Part shown: positions 33,344-45,267 of the stretch, one piece after another | How positions within the stretch are numbered: the stretch's first letter is position 1 | How the letters are laid out: every line of letters starts with the position of its first letter | Origin: Ilex aquifolium | Taxonomy: Eukaryota; Streptophyta; Magnoliopsida; Aquifoliales; Aquifoliaceae | Assembly: GCA_951799425.1 (NCBI GenBank) | Contig: OX637402.1 | Coordinates: forward strand, 22,333,844 to 22,397,843 | Reading direction: 5' to 3' | Length of the DNA stretch: 64,000 nt | Made by a program: the position numbers and the translations under genes | The notes under the pieces: model-generated | Seen by the model: only the letters and a program-made list of their open reading frames with translations | The model's database searches: none | What the model was told of the DNA's origin: nothing

Positions 33344-35745
33344 GCTACAATTGATTTTATCAGAGGGGGTGCAAGGTGTCTCTTTTGGTGATTATTTCTT
33401 GAAAATTGGTCAAATTCCTTGAAAATGGAAAAGGTCGCTTACACTGGCAACCCTGGTAGTCCGAGTTATATCCCCGAAATTGAGCAAGATGCATACAGCC
33501 AACTTTAGCAGAGAAATGTCTCTCCTTTTTCCTAGACTTAGGACAATACTCTCCAAGCAACCCAATAGATGACAAAAAAAGAGATGCCCTCTCAGACATA
33601 AAAAGAGCTTCTAACTTCACACCCTCCACTTTGGCTAACTACACTTATTGCAGATTGAACTGCCAAAATCCTGGAACAAAATAATGACTATATTAGAGAC
33701 AACCTAAAAATCATTAAATTAAATGCAGGAACTAATAAGAAAAGGAACATACTAATACTTTACCAGATAAGTCACAAAACAAGATTGCTGTTAACCTTAC
33801 ATACTCAAAAAAGGTGAGGGCCAGAAGGATGGAATTAAACACTAGAACAATAAGATGGTCTGGCAGTGTGATCGCAAGCTCCCCAAACTTTATCCAAACT
33901 AGAACCATTATTTCATCTAAAGGTGGAAAACCTCAATTCCAAAGGGAATAATAAGCTTAATCTCACCATTTCTTTCTCCTAACCACGTGCATATTTCTTT
34001 TCTTTTTTGTGGGAGGCAGGGCAGGTTGTGGGTTGTGCAGTATAGAAAATCAAGTGAACATTTATACTTTATCAGAGATACCCAAATACCCCAAGTAACA
34101 GAGACAGTAAGGATTCTGCTCAATAACAACAATAATTCATTTCACCTTATTGGAAACAAACAAAAAAACTGTTCACTGGACACAAACAGAAAGGAATTCA
34201 TCCCATGATCCATCGTCCACCTAGTTGTTATAAACAAATCAATGATCAATCATATAGATGACCTACAATTAATGATACAGGACAAAATGTTGACCTGTTA
34301 CCTTGCAACAAAATGCGAGGAAGTATAAAACATGTCCGCGAATTTAACATGGCCCCTAAGATATTATTCACACTTCTAGATCAAGATAACTTCACCACCA
34401 CTATTTAATGCCGAGTATTAAATATTAAAATTAACACATTTAGATTAAGACTAGAGCACGAATATGGGAGGCAAAAGCAACATCGTAACGCAGGAAATTA
34501 GATCTAACATGAGAACCTTTAAATGAGGAATGAAAAACATGAAAATATATCTCTGGTTCAAAAGGTTATATTAAATGCAAAAATACATAAAATTTTAGTC
34601 AGAATCCAAAGTCATAACTCAGATTTTATAATTATAAACAAAAGGCTACAGGACCATTAAATCTCCTAAATAGCTGTACAAGACCTCCCAAGTGTTCTAA
34701 CACACACACACATACATATATAAAGCACAAGAGGATAATTTGTTAGATCAAAAGGTGAGATCAGAGCCACAAAACTAAAACATCAATAATTTGTTTATTT
34801 GTAAACAATATTTGCAAGAATAAAACCATTCTTAAAATCGAGGAGTTTTAATACGCAAACCCTCAACTATCACCACAATTATTTCTGTTCATGAATTATT
34901 AATGATGGGTAATAAAACATATACTTTTGCATAAAATTACCCTTATCACGTAATATACCCAACTCAAACAACAATTATGTTTATATGATGAACATACATA
35001 GAAAATCACAAATAGTACAATCCAGTGTTTTCATTAATCTAGCCCCAAATCGATTCACAGATTAGAATTTCGGTACTCTTTTACTTTGGTTGATCTAGGG
35101 ATATTTTTGGATCCAAAAATCCGCTCAAATCCAATGAATAAAATCTGAATTACTGTGACCATAAACCAAAATTCATTGTATAAAAGCACATAAAAATCAG
35201 ATGTCCACATAGACGATTACATGAAAAAATCTAAATCACACAAAACGTATTTAAATATATAAAAATTCAGCAGATCTAAAAACGATTTAGCAAAATACAA
35301 ACACGGAATTAAAGTCAATACTATAAATCTGAGTTTTTCAATCCCAAAAAAACTGAAAATTACAAATACTAGAGCAATAACAACCATACAAGCAAGTTCA
35401 AACCCAATCGAATCAAGTGAAAGGCTGATTATCCAATTAGGTACCAAGTCCGTGGAAATTCGGAGGCATCAACTCGGTCCAGACCTAACTTTAGGAGTTA
35501 GAACCAATAACCTTAATAACCTCAAGGTTTTTAGCCCAAGCGTTTTACCATTATAGAAAATAATAAAATTGAAACATGTAAAGCCAATCCGAATAGATCG
35601 ACGATGAAAATAAGATCATCATAATAAACATCAGGTTGAAATTGAAATAGGTGAAGTTTCGAAGATGATACCTTAGATGAGATAGAGAGAGAGAGGATAA
35701 CTTCAGGTTGTAGGTTGCGTGGCTGTGAGTGGAATGAGACGATGA
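33344..35745 (-). other. eIF5 5' UTR with a large leader intron (33345-35671)
   Basis: The likely leader exon ends with CTAAG|GTATCATC at 35672 on the minus strand. An acceptor TTGTAG|CATACA at about 33345 is only 24 bases before the ATG, so the leader would splice straight to the start codon. The sequence in between has no coding pattern. An intervening small exon cannot be excluded. Confidence 0.55.
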
Positions 35746-35769
35746 GAGAAGATGGAATGGGAGAGTAGG

Positions 35770-35780
35770 AAGTTATATAG
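35770..35780 (-). promoter_or_regulatory. Putative TATA box of eIF5
   Basis: CCCTATATAACT on the minus strand, followed about 30 bases downstream by a pyrimidine-rich leader (CTCCCATTCCATCTTCTCTC), gives a start of transcription near 35745. The TC-rich leader is typical of plant translation-factor genes. Confidence 0.6.
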
Positions 35781-35819
35781 GGAGGTACCAGATGAAGAGA
35801 GAGAAACCCTACCACTTCA

Positions 35820-36594
35820 AGGATTAGATTAGGGCAAACTCATCACGTAATTTGGTAAATAACAAAAATAATAAAAATACGACACCACATATTTTTATTT
35901 ATTTATATATTAGCAATAACTCTATACTTGGAAGACATTGTGCAACACTAAAAGTTAGACATTAATCGTGTAATATTTATATTTTAAAATTAAAGTGAAT
36001 AATGTGAAAATACAAGTGAGGTAGGTGAGAAGAGAGATAAGTATGGATTAGTGGTATTGTAAAAGATTGAGGAGTGTGTTGATTGAATTGTCTAATATTG
36101 AAGGTCGTTTGGAGAAGATGATGTTTTTGAGAGAGAAAAAAAGTTAAAAAAAAGTTTTGTGATAAATCTTATATCACCTGTAACGCACGACATGCATTGC
36201 ACGTGAACTTATTTAAATATTAATTTTTATAAAAAAATTAAATTATTTTTGTAATTTAATTAAATAATAAATTATATTCTGAGTAATTAATTCTCATTTT
36301 AATTATTGATTTATTCTACTCATATTTGAATATCTAATTTTTTTATTTTTTTAGGTATCTCCCTGACTACTTTAATATTTTTTTTTTGTTTGTTTATAAT
36401 GAAGTTTCATCATCATCAGATTGTCATTTATTTGCACATCTTAATTTATAAAATATTTTTTATATTTTTTATCAAAGAGATTAATTAAATTATAAACTAT
36501 TATTTATATTATAATATTATGATATTGTTGCATATAAAATAATCAAATATGATATATATTTGACAATAAAAGTCAATCTAACAATTACATGTAT
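35820..36594. other. AT-rich eIF5 upstream region, no gene seen
   Basis: Includes a segment similar to 3240-3430 and a CACGTGCAATGC-type word near 36190. No coding sequence. Confidence 0.4.
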
Positions 36595-36599
36595 ATAAT

Positions 36600-36853
36600 T
36601 GATGATGCACAAAATTGTCTTGTGCAAGATCAACAATCAAGAATGTATAATGGTGTAATTAATGAGCAATTAACAATCAATCAATGGCAATCAAGGAATT
36701 AAAATTGTAAACAGAGAACCAACACGGGGATGTATAGTGGTTCGGTCTCGGATGACCTACTCCACTTTCGGGAATGGCAGCGGTGACTTGGTGTTCTTTA
36801 TTGATGAATAAGAGTCGTCGGAGGGATGTTCTCCGGGAGTATTACAGTGCTTT

Positions 36854-36893
<40 letters not shown>

Positions 36894-37535
36894 ACAATAT
36901 GTGTAGTAAGTGTGTGGGATCTTGGAGATGTCTCAAGGTCCTACCCAAGTGTGTAGATCATGCCCTCTATGTGGAGAGGACTTACATTATATAGGCTTAG
37001 TAAGGCGGTAAGGCGGTGACGTGAGGGAGATGTCTTCCACTATTTTGGTAAGTGCAATCTTAGTAGGAATAGATCTCTTTGGCAAGCACAGTTAAGGTAG
37101 GAATAGATCTCCGTCTACATCCCGATATTTTCTCCCTCCTGTTCCTATTCCTTCGGAGGAAGATCCTGAGCTGGGTTGAACTTGAGTTGGAGTGATGGAG
37201 TCAAGAGGAGTGGAGAGAAGTAGACGCCCAAGGGACCTGCCCAGGCGGTCCTGCGCCCAAAGGACCAGGTCCAAGGGACCTGCCCAGCGGCGCCCAAGTG
37301 CAGCCATGGATGGCGCTCAAGGGCTGCCATAGGCGGCGCCCAAGAGGTCTGCCTAGGTGGCGCCCAAGGGTTGCCATGCCTTCCTGTTTTGGGCGTTGGC
37401 CTCTTGATGCCTTCTCTTTGTTTGGGCTCTTCTTTGGGCTTTCTCAGTTCTGTTTTCATCGGGCTTGAATCGCTTTTTATTGTCTTGGGCCTTCTTGATT
37501 TATTGGGCCTGACCCAGTTAATTTCGGGCTCATCA
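36600..37535 (-). repeat. 3' LTR (left)
   Basis: About 936 bp, nearly identical to 41199-42182 except for shorter GCGCCCAAG and GA repeats. Contains a 34-base GA tract at 36855-36889. Confidence 0.92.
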
Positions 37536-37639
37536 TTTGTCCCCCATGCCCCAAGCCTCTGACTTTTTACGAGAGGAAGGGGTTGAGGGCATGTGCTTCG
37601 TCTTCGCTTGAGTGAGCAGAAATTTTCTTGTTTCCCACT

Positions 37640-38215
37640 GTGTTTTTTCATCTTCAGAGACTTGCTGGATTTATCGGTATCAAATACATAATTTTTTCCC
37701 CTTTTTTTTTTGTCTTGGGCGCAGACCCTCTTTTGTCCTTTTCTCTTTTTTTTTTTCCTTCTTTCTTAGGCGTTAGCTTCCCTGACCTTCTCATTTTCTT
37801 CTTTTTCTTCCTTTCTTGGTTGCTTTGGGCGCTGACCCTTCTTCCTTTTTTTTTTCTTTTCTTTTCTCTTGGCCTCCTTACTTGGGCACCGCCTCCTGGG
37901 AATTGGCTTCTTGTTTTTTTTTTTTTTTTTTTCTTGCTTGGGCGCCTTCACCCTTCACCCTTCTTTCTTTTTTCTTTTCTTTTTCTTCTCTTGGTTTGGG
38001 CGCCGCCTCTTGGACCTCCCCTCTTTTTTTTTTTTTTTTGGCTTGTTGAGCTTGGGCGACGCTTCCTTCACCTCTTTTTTTTTTTTTTTTTCCTCTTTGC
38101 CTGAGCTGGGGGACCTCCCCTCTTTTTTTTTTTTTTTGGACTCCCTGGGCGAGGAGACTTGGGTGCCTCATTTGGGCAAGAGGGAGAGCTATTGTGGGCG
38201 CCACCTGGAGACTGG
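37640..38215 (-). repeat. A/G-rich imperfect repeat inside the LTR element
   Basis: On the minus strand, units of GGCGCCCAAGNNAAG followed by long A-runs recur about every 60-90 bases. All six-frame open frames here are low-complexity Lys- or Phe-rich artefacts. Confidence 0.75.
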
Positions 38216-38719
38216 TAAGATGCTTTGAGTGACGCCAAGAGGTTGGCAGGGCGACGCCAGAGGTCTTGAGCGCTGCTATGTTTGGGCAAAGCCTTGAATC
38301 TTGCTATGGACGACGCCTCTCTGGTGCTTGGTCATTAGCTGACATTGTCTCTGATTGCAGGCGTCCTGTTGATAGGGCGAGTTAGGGTGGTGTCTTGTCC
38401 TCCTCCCAAGAGGGCGAGGTTTGATGCCTCCAGTGCTTCTCAGTTCAGGTCCAATGGCTAGATTGCTTCCTGGGAGATGGGACCCCGTGGTGCCCCCACT
38501 CTTTCTTTGACTGTGACTCATGTGTGTATCAGAGTTAGTTGTTGTATTGCTATAGGAGTTGGGGCTCCAGTGCAGACGGCTTGAGTTGTAAAAGTGTAAC
38601 TGGCAAAGACTATGTTATCTCAACATTAAAATATCTAACATGATTACCTGCAGGCTGTTTGCATGAGAGCAAAGTCAGAGTTGTGGGCGTCTCGAGAGAG
38701 GGCCGCATGAGCTGAGGCC

Positions 38720-39130
38720 AAGCTACGTATAGCGTCGGTGGATCGCTGCCGTGGCAGAGGTTTGTAAGGTGACTACTTGCGCGAGAGCAGAGTCATAGAG
38801 GTCGAGCTACGTATAGTCTCGGGGGTGGTTGCCATGGCAGAGGCTTACTAGGTGACTACTTGTGCGAGAGCAGAGTCATAGACCGAGCTACGTATAGTCT
38901 CGGGAGATGGCTGTTGTAGCAGAGACTGACTACTTGCGCGAGAGCAAAGTCACAGAGGCCGAGCTACGTATAGTCTCGGGAGATGACTGCCGTAGCAGAG
39001 GCTTACAAGGTGACTACTTGTGCGAGAGCAGAGTCATAGAGGCCGAGCTACGTATAGTCTCGGGAGATGACTGTCATAGCAGAGGCCCATTCCATTGAGA
39101 TGGAGATGAGGAGATGGCTGCCGTAGCAGA
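38720..39130 (-). repeat. About 80-bp tandem repeat inside the LTR element, five copies
   Basis: GCTACGTATAG begins at 38722, 38806, 38887, 38963 and 39047 (spacings 84, 81, 76 and 84). Each is followed by a CTCGGGAGATG box, CCGTAGCAGAGG, and GACTACTTGCGCGAGAGCA. A 47-base block ending in GAGATGGAGATGAGG is then duplicated at about 39085-39160. Confidence 0.88.
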
Positions 39131-39697
39131 GGCTCATTCCATTGAGATGGAGATGAGGAGGACGCTGAGGAGCTGAGCGCCTGAGGTGCGCCTGGTGAGA
39201 TGGGACGAGACCCATCGTCTTGGCGGGATCATTGGAGGTGCCCAAGGTGGAAATGGTGAGACCCCTTGTCTGGGTGGTATCATGGAAGGCGCCCAAGGTG
39301 GAGAGGGCGAGACCCCTCGTCTGAGCGCCTGCTGCTAGGTGCCTGGTGATGGGCGCCCTTTGTCTTTTTGTCTACCTTGTTGTGTCATGTTCTGACTTTT
39401 GTAAGCTGTTTGTAAATTTTAAAAAGGCAAAACAATTCTGGACATAATAATCTCCGCAAAATTTTATTTTATAAAATAACAAATAACAAGGTAAATCAAC
39501 TAATAAATGATAGATAAAATCTTCAGGTGCTCGGTGTCCCGTAGGTGGGCCAAGACTTTCCTGGTAAAGTTGGAGTCACCCCTTCCTAGCCCTTAGGCTA
39601 TCGTCTGGATTTCTCCGAGGGGTTGTTGGCGTTCTCTGTCATCCTGGTCCCAACCAGGTGGCGGGGCTTATCCTCTGCCAGCAACGTACTGCCTCAA

Positions 39698-41140
39698 CTA
39701 GCCACGTTGTATGAGCTCCTCAATCTGCCTTTTAAGATCAAAACAGTCGTCTGTGTCGTGGCCATGGTCACAGTGGAAGCGACAGTACCTGCTGGGATTT
39801 CTGCGATTTGGGGCAGACTTCATTTTTTCGGGCCAGCGGAGTGTGGGGTCATCCTGTATCTGGAATAGGATGTGCTCCACCGAGGCATTGAGTGGTGTGA
39901 GAGCTTGCCACTCTCTCAGAGGTGGGGGACCAAGACGGTCCTTGACAGAGATTATCTCTGTCCTATTTCTTTTGTTCTCTACCTCCCACTTGTCTTCGCT
40001 GGTGTCCTTCCTTTTCTCCCCTCCTCGGGAGGACTCACCTCGACGGGCCTTGGTGACGTCTTCGGCATTCACATACTTCTGGGCCCTCGACAGCAGCTCG
40101 AGCATGCTAGAGGGCGGCTTCTTGAGGACATAAAACGTGAAACTGGAGGTGCGAAGGTCGGCAATGAAGGAGGCCAGGGCTACCTTGTCATCTGGTTCCT
40201 CAATTTGGAAAGCCTCCTCGTTGAAACGGGTGAGGTAGTCTCTGAGGCTTTCATCCATGTCCTGCTTGATGGTGAGTAGGTGGGTCACAGGCTTCTGATG
40301 TCGGCGTCCCCCAATGAAGTGGGAGACGAAAAATCTACTGAATTTTGTGAAGGAGTGGATGGAGGAGGGCTTGATCCTTGCAAACCATTGGCGAGCAGAC
40401 CCTTTCAAGGTGGTAGGGAAATCTCTACACATAATCTCTTCAGGCATGTTGTGGAGTTGCATGAGAAACTTGTATGTGTCAAGGTGATCGAGGGGGTCCT
40501 TGGTACCGTCGAAGATCTTGATGGTAGGCATCTTGAACTTCGAGAGTAGGGGATAGTTAATTATATCAGCAATGAAGGATGTATCAGTGCGTCTTACCAG
40601 GTAGTCCACGGTTTCGGGCGCTTGTGCCTTCATGGCGTTGAGGGCGTCGCCGAGTTGGTTCTCTACCTCTCTAATCTTCTCGTCCCACTAGTTGGGGACA
40701 TCCTCCGTTGGGTGGTGGTACTGGCTTCCATGATCGCCATACTGGGTCTCACCTTCGTCCTCCTGCGCGGGTACATGAGGAGGGACTGCTGGGCGAGGGG
40801 CACCCGGGCGTGGTCCTGGGGCGCTCTGGCGAGGGACCCTATGACAGGGTGCTGCTTGGCGCCCTGAGTGAATAGGATGTCGCTCATCTCCTGTTGGAGG
40901 GAGTGGGGCTCTTCCCACAGGGGGAGGGGCGACGCCCCCTTGGGTGAGCATTAGCTGGATGATCTGCTGGTTCTGTTTCACCAGCAGCTGCATGGTCTGC
41001 AAGAGTTGTTGTTGTTGTCCAACGGCTGGAGTTGCCGTGACAGAGGGTTCCGAAGGTGCGAGGGGAGGCGGAGCCTCCTCCCGGTGGGCTGGGTTATTGT
41101 CTCCTGGTTGTTGAGACCTTGACCTCGTAGTGATTGCCAT
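39698..41140 (-). pseudogene. gypsy-type gag, interrupted by one in-frame stop
   Basis: Two segments lie in the same frame: 41140-40688 (starts MAITTRSRSQQPG, Pro-rich and Gln-rich, 150 codons) and 40633-39698 (311 codons). A TAG at 40688-40690 separates them, so gag is broken by a single nonsense codon, and translation could restart at the Met at 40633. The second segment has the retrotransposon gag core with FDGTKDPLDHLDTYK, GSARQWFARIKP and SLRDYLTRFNEEA. It ends with a zinc-knuckle-like CRFHCDHGHDTDDCFDLK and a stop just after EELIQRG, where full-length relatives usually continue into pol. Confidence 0.9.
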
Positions 41141-41198
41141 GGATTGGAAGAGTAGGAAAGTAGTAGAAACTTAGTCGTTCCCACAGATGAGGCTAAAC

Positions 41199-42182
41199 TG
41201 ATTATGCACAAAATTGTCTTGTGCAAGATTAACAGTCAAGAATGTATAATGGTGTAATTAATGAGCAATTAACAATCAATCAATGGCAATCAAGGAATTA
41301 AAATTGTAAACAGAGAACCAACACGGGGATGTATAGTGGTTCGGTCTCGGATGACCTACTCCACTTTCGGGAATGGCAGCGGTGACTTGGTGTTCTTTAT
41401 TGATGAATAAGAGTCGCCGGAGGGATGTTCTCCGGGAGTATTACAGTGCTTTGGGAGAGAGAGAGAGAGAGAGAGAAAAAAAGCAATATGTGTAGTAAGT
41501 GTATAGGATCTTGGAGATGTCTCAAGGTCCTACCCAAGTGTGTAGATCATGTCCTCTATGTGGAGAGGACTTACATTATATAGGCTTAGTAAGGCGGTGA
41601 GGCGGTGACGTGAGGGAGAGGTCTTCCACTATTTTGGTAAGTGCAATCTTAGTATGAATAGATCTCTTTGACAAGCACAGTTAAGGTAGGAATAGATCTC
41701 CGTCTGCATCCCGATATTTTCTCCCTCCTGTTCCTATTCATTCGGAGGAGGATCCTGAGCTGGGTTGGACTTGAGTTGTCTTCTTGAACTGTGTTGGACT
41801 TGAGTTAGAGTGACGGAGTCAAGAGAAATGGAGAGAAGTAGGCGCCCAAGGGACTTGCCCAGGTGGACCTGCGCCCAAAGGACCAGGTCCAAGGGACTTG
41901 CGCCCAAGAGACCAAGTCCAAGGGACCTGCCCAGCGGTGCCCAAGTGCAGCCATGCATGGCGCCCAAGGGCTGCCATAGGCGGCGCCCAAGAGGTCTGCC
42001 TAGGTGGCGCCCAAGGGTTGCCATGTCTTCCTGCTTTGGGCGTTGGCCTCTTGATGCCTTCTCTTTGTTTGGCCTCTTCTTTGGACTTTCTCAGTTCTGT
42101 TTTCATCGGGCTTGAATCGCTTTTTATTGACTTGGACCTTCTTGATTTATTGGGCCTGACCCAGTTAATTTCGGGCTCATCA
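41199..42182 (-). repeat. 5' LTR (right)
   Basis: About 984 bp. It differs from the left LTR by an extra GTTGGACTTGAGTTG-type duplication near 41765-41805, an extra GCGCCCAAGAGACCAAG segment near 41900, and a shorter GA tract. The two LTRs have therefore had time to diverge. Confidence 0.92.
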
Positions 42183-42189
42183 ATAATAA

Positions 42190-42449
42190 TCTATACTACA
42201 ATAAAATGTCAACAAAAGTGAAAAACTTTTGATTGACGTAAATAACCTTACTAAAAGAACTAATACCTCTTATATCCTACCCTTTCATATTCCTCTCTTT
42301 AATTTTCCTCTAATATTAATCTCTACTACAATAAAATGTCAACAAAAGTGAAAAACTTTTGATTGACGTAAATAACTTTACTAAAAGAACTAATACCTCT
42401 TATATCCTACCCTTTCATATTCCTCTCTTTAATTTTCCTCTAATATTAA
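42190..42449 (+). repeat. 130-bp tandem duplication of the Helitron 5' end
   Basis: Two nearly identical 130-bp copies (42190-42319 and 42320-42449), differing at TCTATAC versus TCTCTAC and a few other bases. Confidence 0.92.
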
Positions 42450-44891
42450 TTTCAAATTAAATTCATAATTTCATCTATACTAATCTAACCCATCAACAAT
42501 TCAATTATTTTCTCTTAAACCTAAAGCTCTTTATTAGGTCATTACACTAACCTGAAGCCCCTTCATCTCTCCTACCGGCCCCTTCATCTCTCACTGTCAC
42601 TGTTGAAGGGTCGCTTGTGCATAATCTCCCAATTCATAACCTTTGTAATTATAACTCATGCATAGTATCGATTCTAGACAGTGTCATTCATCTTCCAAGT
42701 TTCGTTCATCTTGAGATAATTAACACTCAGATCCAATCTGCTTTCCTACAGAGGAAGCATTCATTATCTCCTTTTTGTTTGGCCATTTCTTGAAGAAACT
42801 ACACACGGTTTCTGTAGCATATTTCTGAAGAAGCTTCACGTTATATTCTTAAACATCATTAAATCACTGTCCAGTTCAAAGCACTTCTCTCTCTGTGGGT
42901 GTGTTGAGAAACTGGCATGCTCCTTGAATAGGTAGGTACTCTCCCATTGGTTCATTGCATTTTATTTTTAAGAACATAATCCTTTTACTCTTTTTTTTTT
43001 TGTCAGGTCCGCTATTATGCACTTATAACAAAAATAATAGATGTAGATTGTGGAAGAAGCACCAGGTTATGCATTTTGCCAATGTATAAAGATTCATATA
43101 TTCCGTCTCAAACTGCATAGTAGTCTATTAGTCGGACAAAGTATAAATTTGTAAGATAAGTTCACTTTTGCACCTTTGTTATTTCTTCTTTTCTCAAATT
43201 TTTATCCATTTAACATCTACCCACACATGACTAATGCAAGTTATGGTTCCCCTACCTGAAAATCCTCGGAAATGGTTGCCAAAAGGATGCAAGGAAGAGG
43301 TTGCAATCAATAGCGATCTATATCAATCTGCTTGCTGAGATGGAGATTCCAAATGCTTATTTAGAAAATTTGCCCAATGTATAGGATGGTTCATTTTTTT
43401 TTGGTCTGGAAATGCCAAAATATATCGTAGAGCTGGGTACTATATTTGATGGTCATCATCACTTTTGTTTCAAGGATATAGTTTAACTTTCAATTTATTT
43501 TTTAAATTAAGGAAAGCTGACACTTAGAATCATATATTTTTTTGCTTCCTTCCAAGTATATTTGATCTTAATTCCAAAATCCTCCGCCTACAAATTTTAC
43601 CTGCTTATGTAATTGTCTTATAAAGTTTTCCTTTTTATATAACTGTTAACATGGTGTGGTTTTTAAATGCATTTGAATTGAATCTATTTATATTGTTTCT
43701 AATTCATGAGTTTTAGTTTCTGGGTTGAACACTTTACTATGTATTCAAAGGGGAAATAAGTGAAAAAGATGCAGTGTTGCTCAACAAATACTGACTTATT
43801 ATTTATATTTGTTTTGAATAAATTGATTGAACGTGTTTGAACTAATCTACAGACAGTAGTGTATGATCAACATAGGTTCTATACATATGTTCATTTGGCC
43901 TTTCAAATGAAAAAGTGAAGAACATTGATCATATTGGATAAGGACACTTCCATTTCTTAAAAAAGATTGATCATAGCTCAGAACATCAAACTATGAATAA
44001 AGAATTTGTCATATGTTGAGCACATAAAAGAAATCTGAAAACTTCTTGAAACACAAACATGGGGCACAAGACTATATTTAAAAATGATTGAATACATTTC
44101 ATAATACAAACACTTGTGCATGCAAGATTATAGAGGAAAAGGTTAAGTAAAAAGTGAAGAACGGAGAAAATTGTGAAGGCAAGGTTGTTACCTTGTCTAT
44201 GTATTAGGCGTCTAATTAACATCACTACGGAAGTTTAATTTTGACCACTTTTTGGGTTTATGGTTTACTATGATTGATACTTTTTATGGATAAGTATAGT
44301 TTTATTTTCTCTTGACTTGTGCTAGCATGTTTAATTTCGTCTCACATGCAATGGAGATGGGGTGATTTGTTATAATTTTTGTGTATATTATTTATGCTTG
44401 CAGAACCTCATCGACTTGGCAAGTAATTAAAGTTTTAAGTCTGATACTACAGGTATACGTTAAAAAAAAAATGTTACATCAATAAAAGTCTGCTAACTCT
44501 TAGAACTGTAAGACCTTGCTCATTGTCACTTTGTTGACAACGTAATAGTTTTGCTCAAATGATGTTTTTCCTTAGTTTTCAAATTATTTATAAAAGTCAT
44601 CCAAATAATTTATCAGTCACAAATATTTATTTAATTACTGTAATATTTCTTTGTGAGACGATGTACAAAACTTGTAATAGTTAGTGAAAGTTGCATGACA
44701 TTATAAAGATGATATAAAGAAAAATGTACTTGCCCCAAATATTCAATTCAATATTTATTTACCCAGTACTTTTTGGGTATTAGAAAATGTGATTTTTGGC
44801 TGACCAATATCGATGTTTTTTAAAGATGTTGATTTCAAAAAAGAAGTTATCAATTTATCTAATGTGTACTATTTTTATATTCAAAATTATT

Positions 44892-44921
44892 CACGTACAA
44901 CGTACGTGTGCATCAACAAGT
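44892..44921 (+). repeat. Second Helitron-like 3' end, internal
   Basis: Hairpin CACGTAC-AAC-GTACGTG followed by TGCATCAACAAGT. It has the same spacing as the terminal hairpin followed by TGCACCAACTAGT, but the CTAG is changed to CAAG. Confidence 0.7.
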
Positions 44922-45267
44922 AATTACAAATGGAGCGAGACAACAATGGAGTGGGATTACTATTACTTAACCTTTTTTTTTTTGTCATTTTGCAATTTGG
45001 TTAAGAAATTGACCTACTTCCAACATCTTTTGTTGATATGCATTTGGCTCAAAGGAATTATGTTTAACAAATTAATTTAAATGATACTAACCTTAATTGT
45101 TTTAAACGTGATACGAAAAAAAGTAATAATGCGTGTTATTATTTTATTTTTTTGATAAATAATGCATGTTAGATTGGCACATTTAAATCTCAATTTTTAA
45201 GTTAATAACACCAACTAAACTATAATTTAAAATGGTTCATGTGCAACGCACATGTGCACCAACTAGT

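Larger units (their letters stand above)
36600..42182 (-). mobile_element. Non-autonomous LTR retrotransposon (gag only), 5.58 kb, TSD ATAAT
   Basis: Two LTRs (36600-37535 and 41199-42182) bound the element. Each starts TGAT(G/T)ATGCACAAAATTG and ends GGGCTCATCA, giving TGATGA..TCATCA termini. The 5-bp duplication ATAAT is at 36595-36599 and 42183-42187. Orientation is minus: gag reads from 41140 to 39698, and a purine tract (GGGGCATGGGGGACAAA) abuts the left LTR, which is therefore the 3' LTR. There is no protease, reverse transcriptase, RNase H or integrase; that place is taken by an A/G-rich tract and a tandem repeat. It fits the gypsy-related large non-autonomous class and must depend on another element for pol. 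Confidence 0.93.
42190..45266 (+). mobile_element. Non-autonomous Helitron, about 3 kb, with duplicated 5' end
   Basis: The 5' end is TCTATACTACAATAAAATG after an A (42189), and the same sequence TCTCTACTACAATAAAATG recurs at 42320. The 3' end has the hairpin CATGTGC-AAC-GCACATG (45238-45254) followed 8 bases later by CTAG (45263-45266) and a host T. TC start, short GC-containing hairpin, CTAG end and insertion between A and T are the Helitron hallmarks. There is no target duplication, as expected. No Rep-helicase frame is present. If the LTR element is removed, host DNA (TATATAAT) runs straight into AATCTATACTAC. Confidence 0.82.

Noticed and set aside
33360-33629. 89-codon minus-strand frame just upstream of eIF5
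   Set aside because: It lies in the leader intron and shows no domain or codon pattern; splicing from the leader to 33344 would skip it.
37628-38228. Phe- and Lys-rich frames
   Set aside because: Products of an A/G-rich simple repeat inside the LTR element.
38720-39130. CRISPR-like regular array
   Set aside because: Units are contiguous near-identical tandem repeats with no unique spacers, in a plant retroelement.
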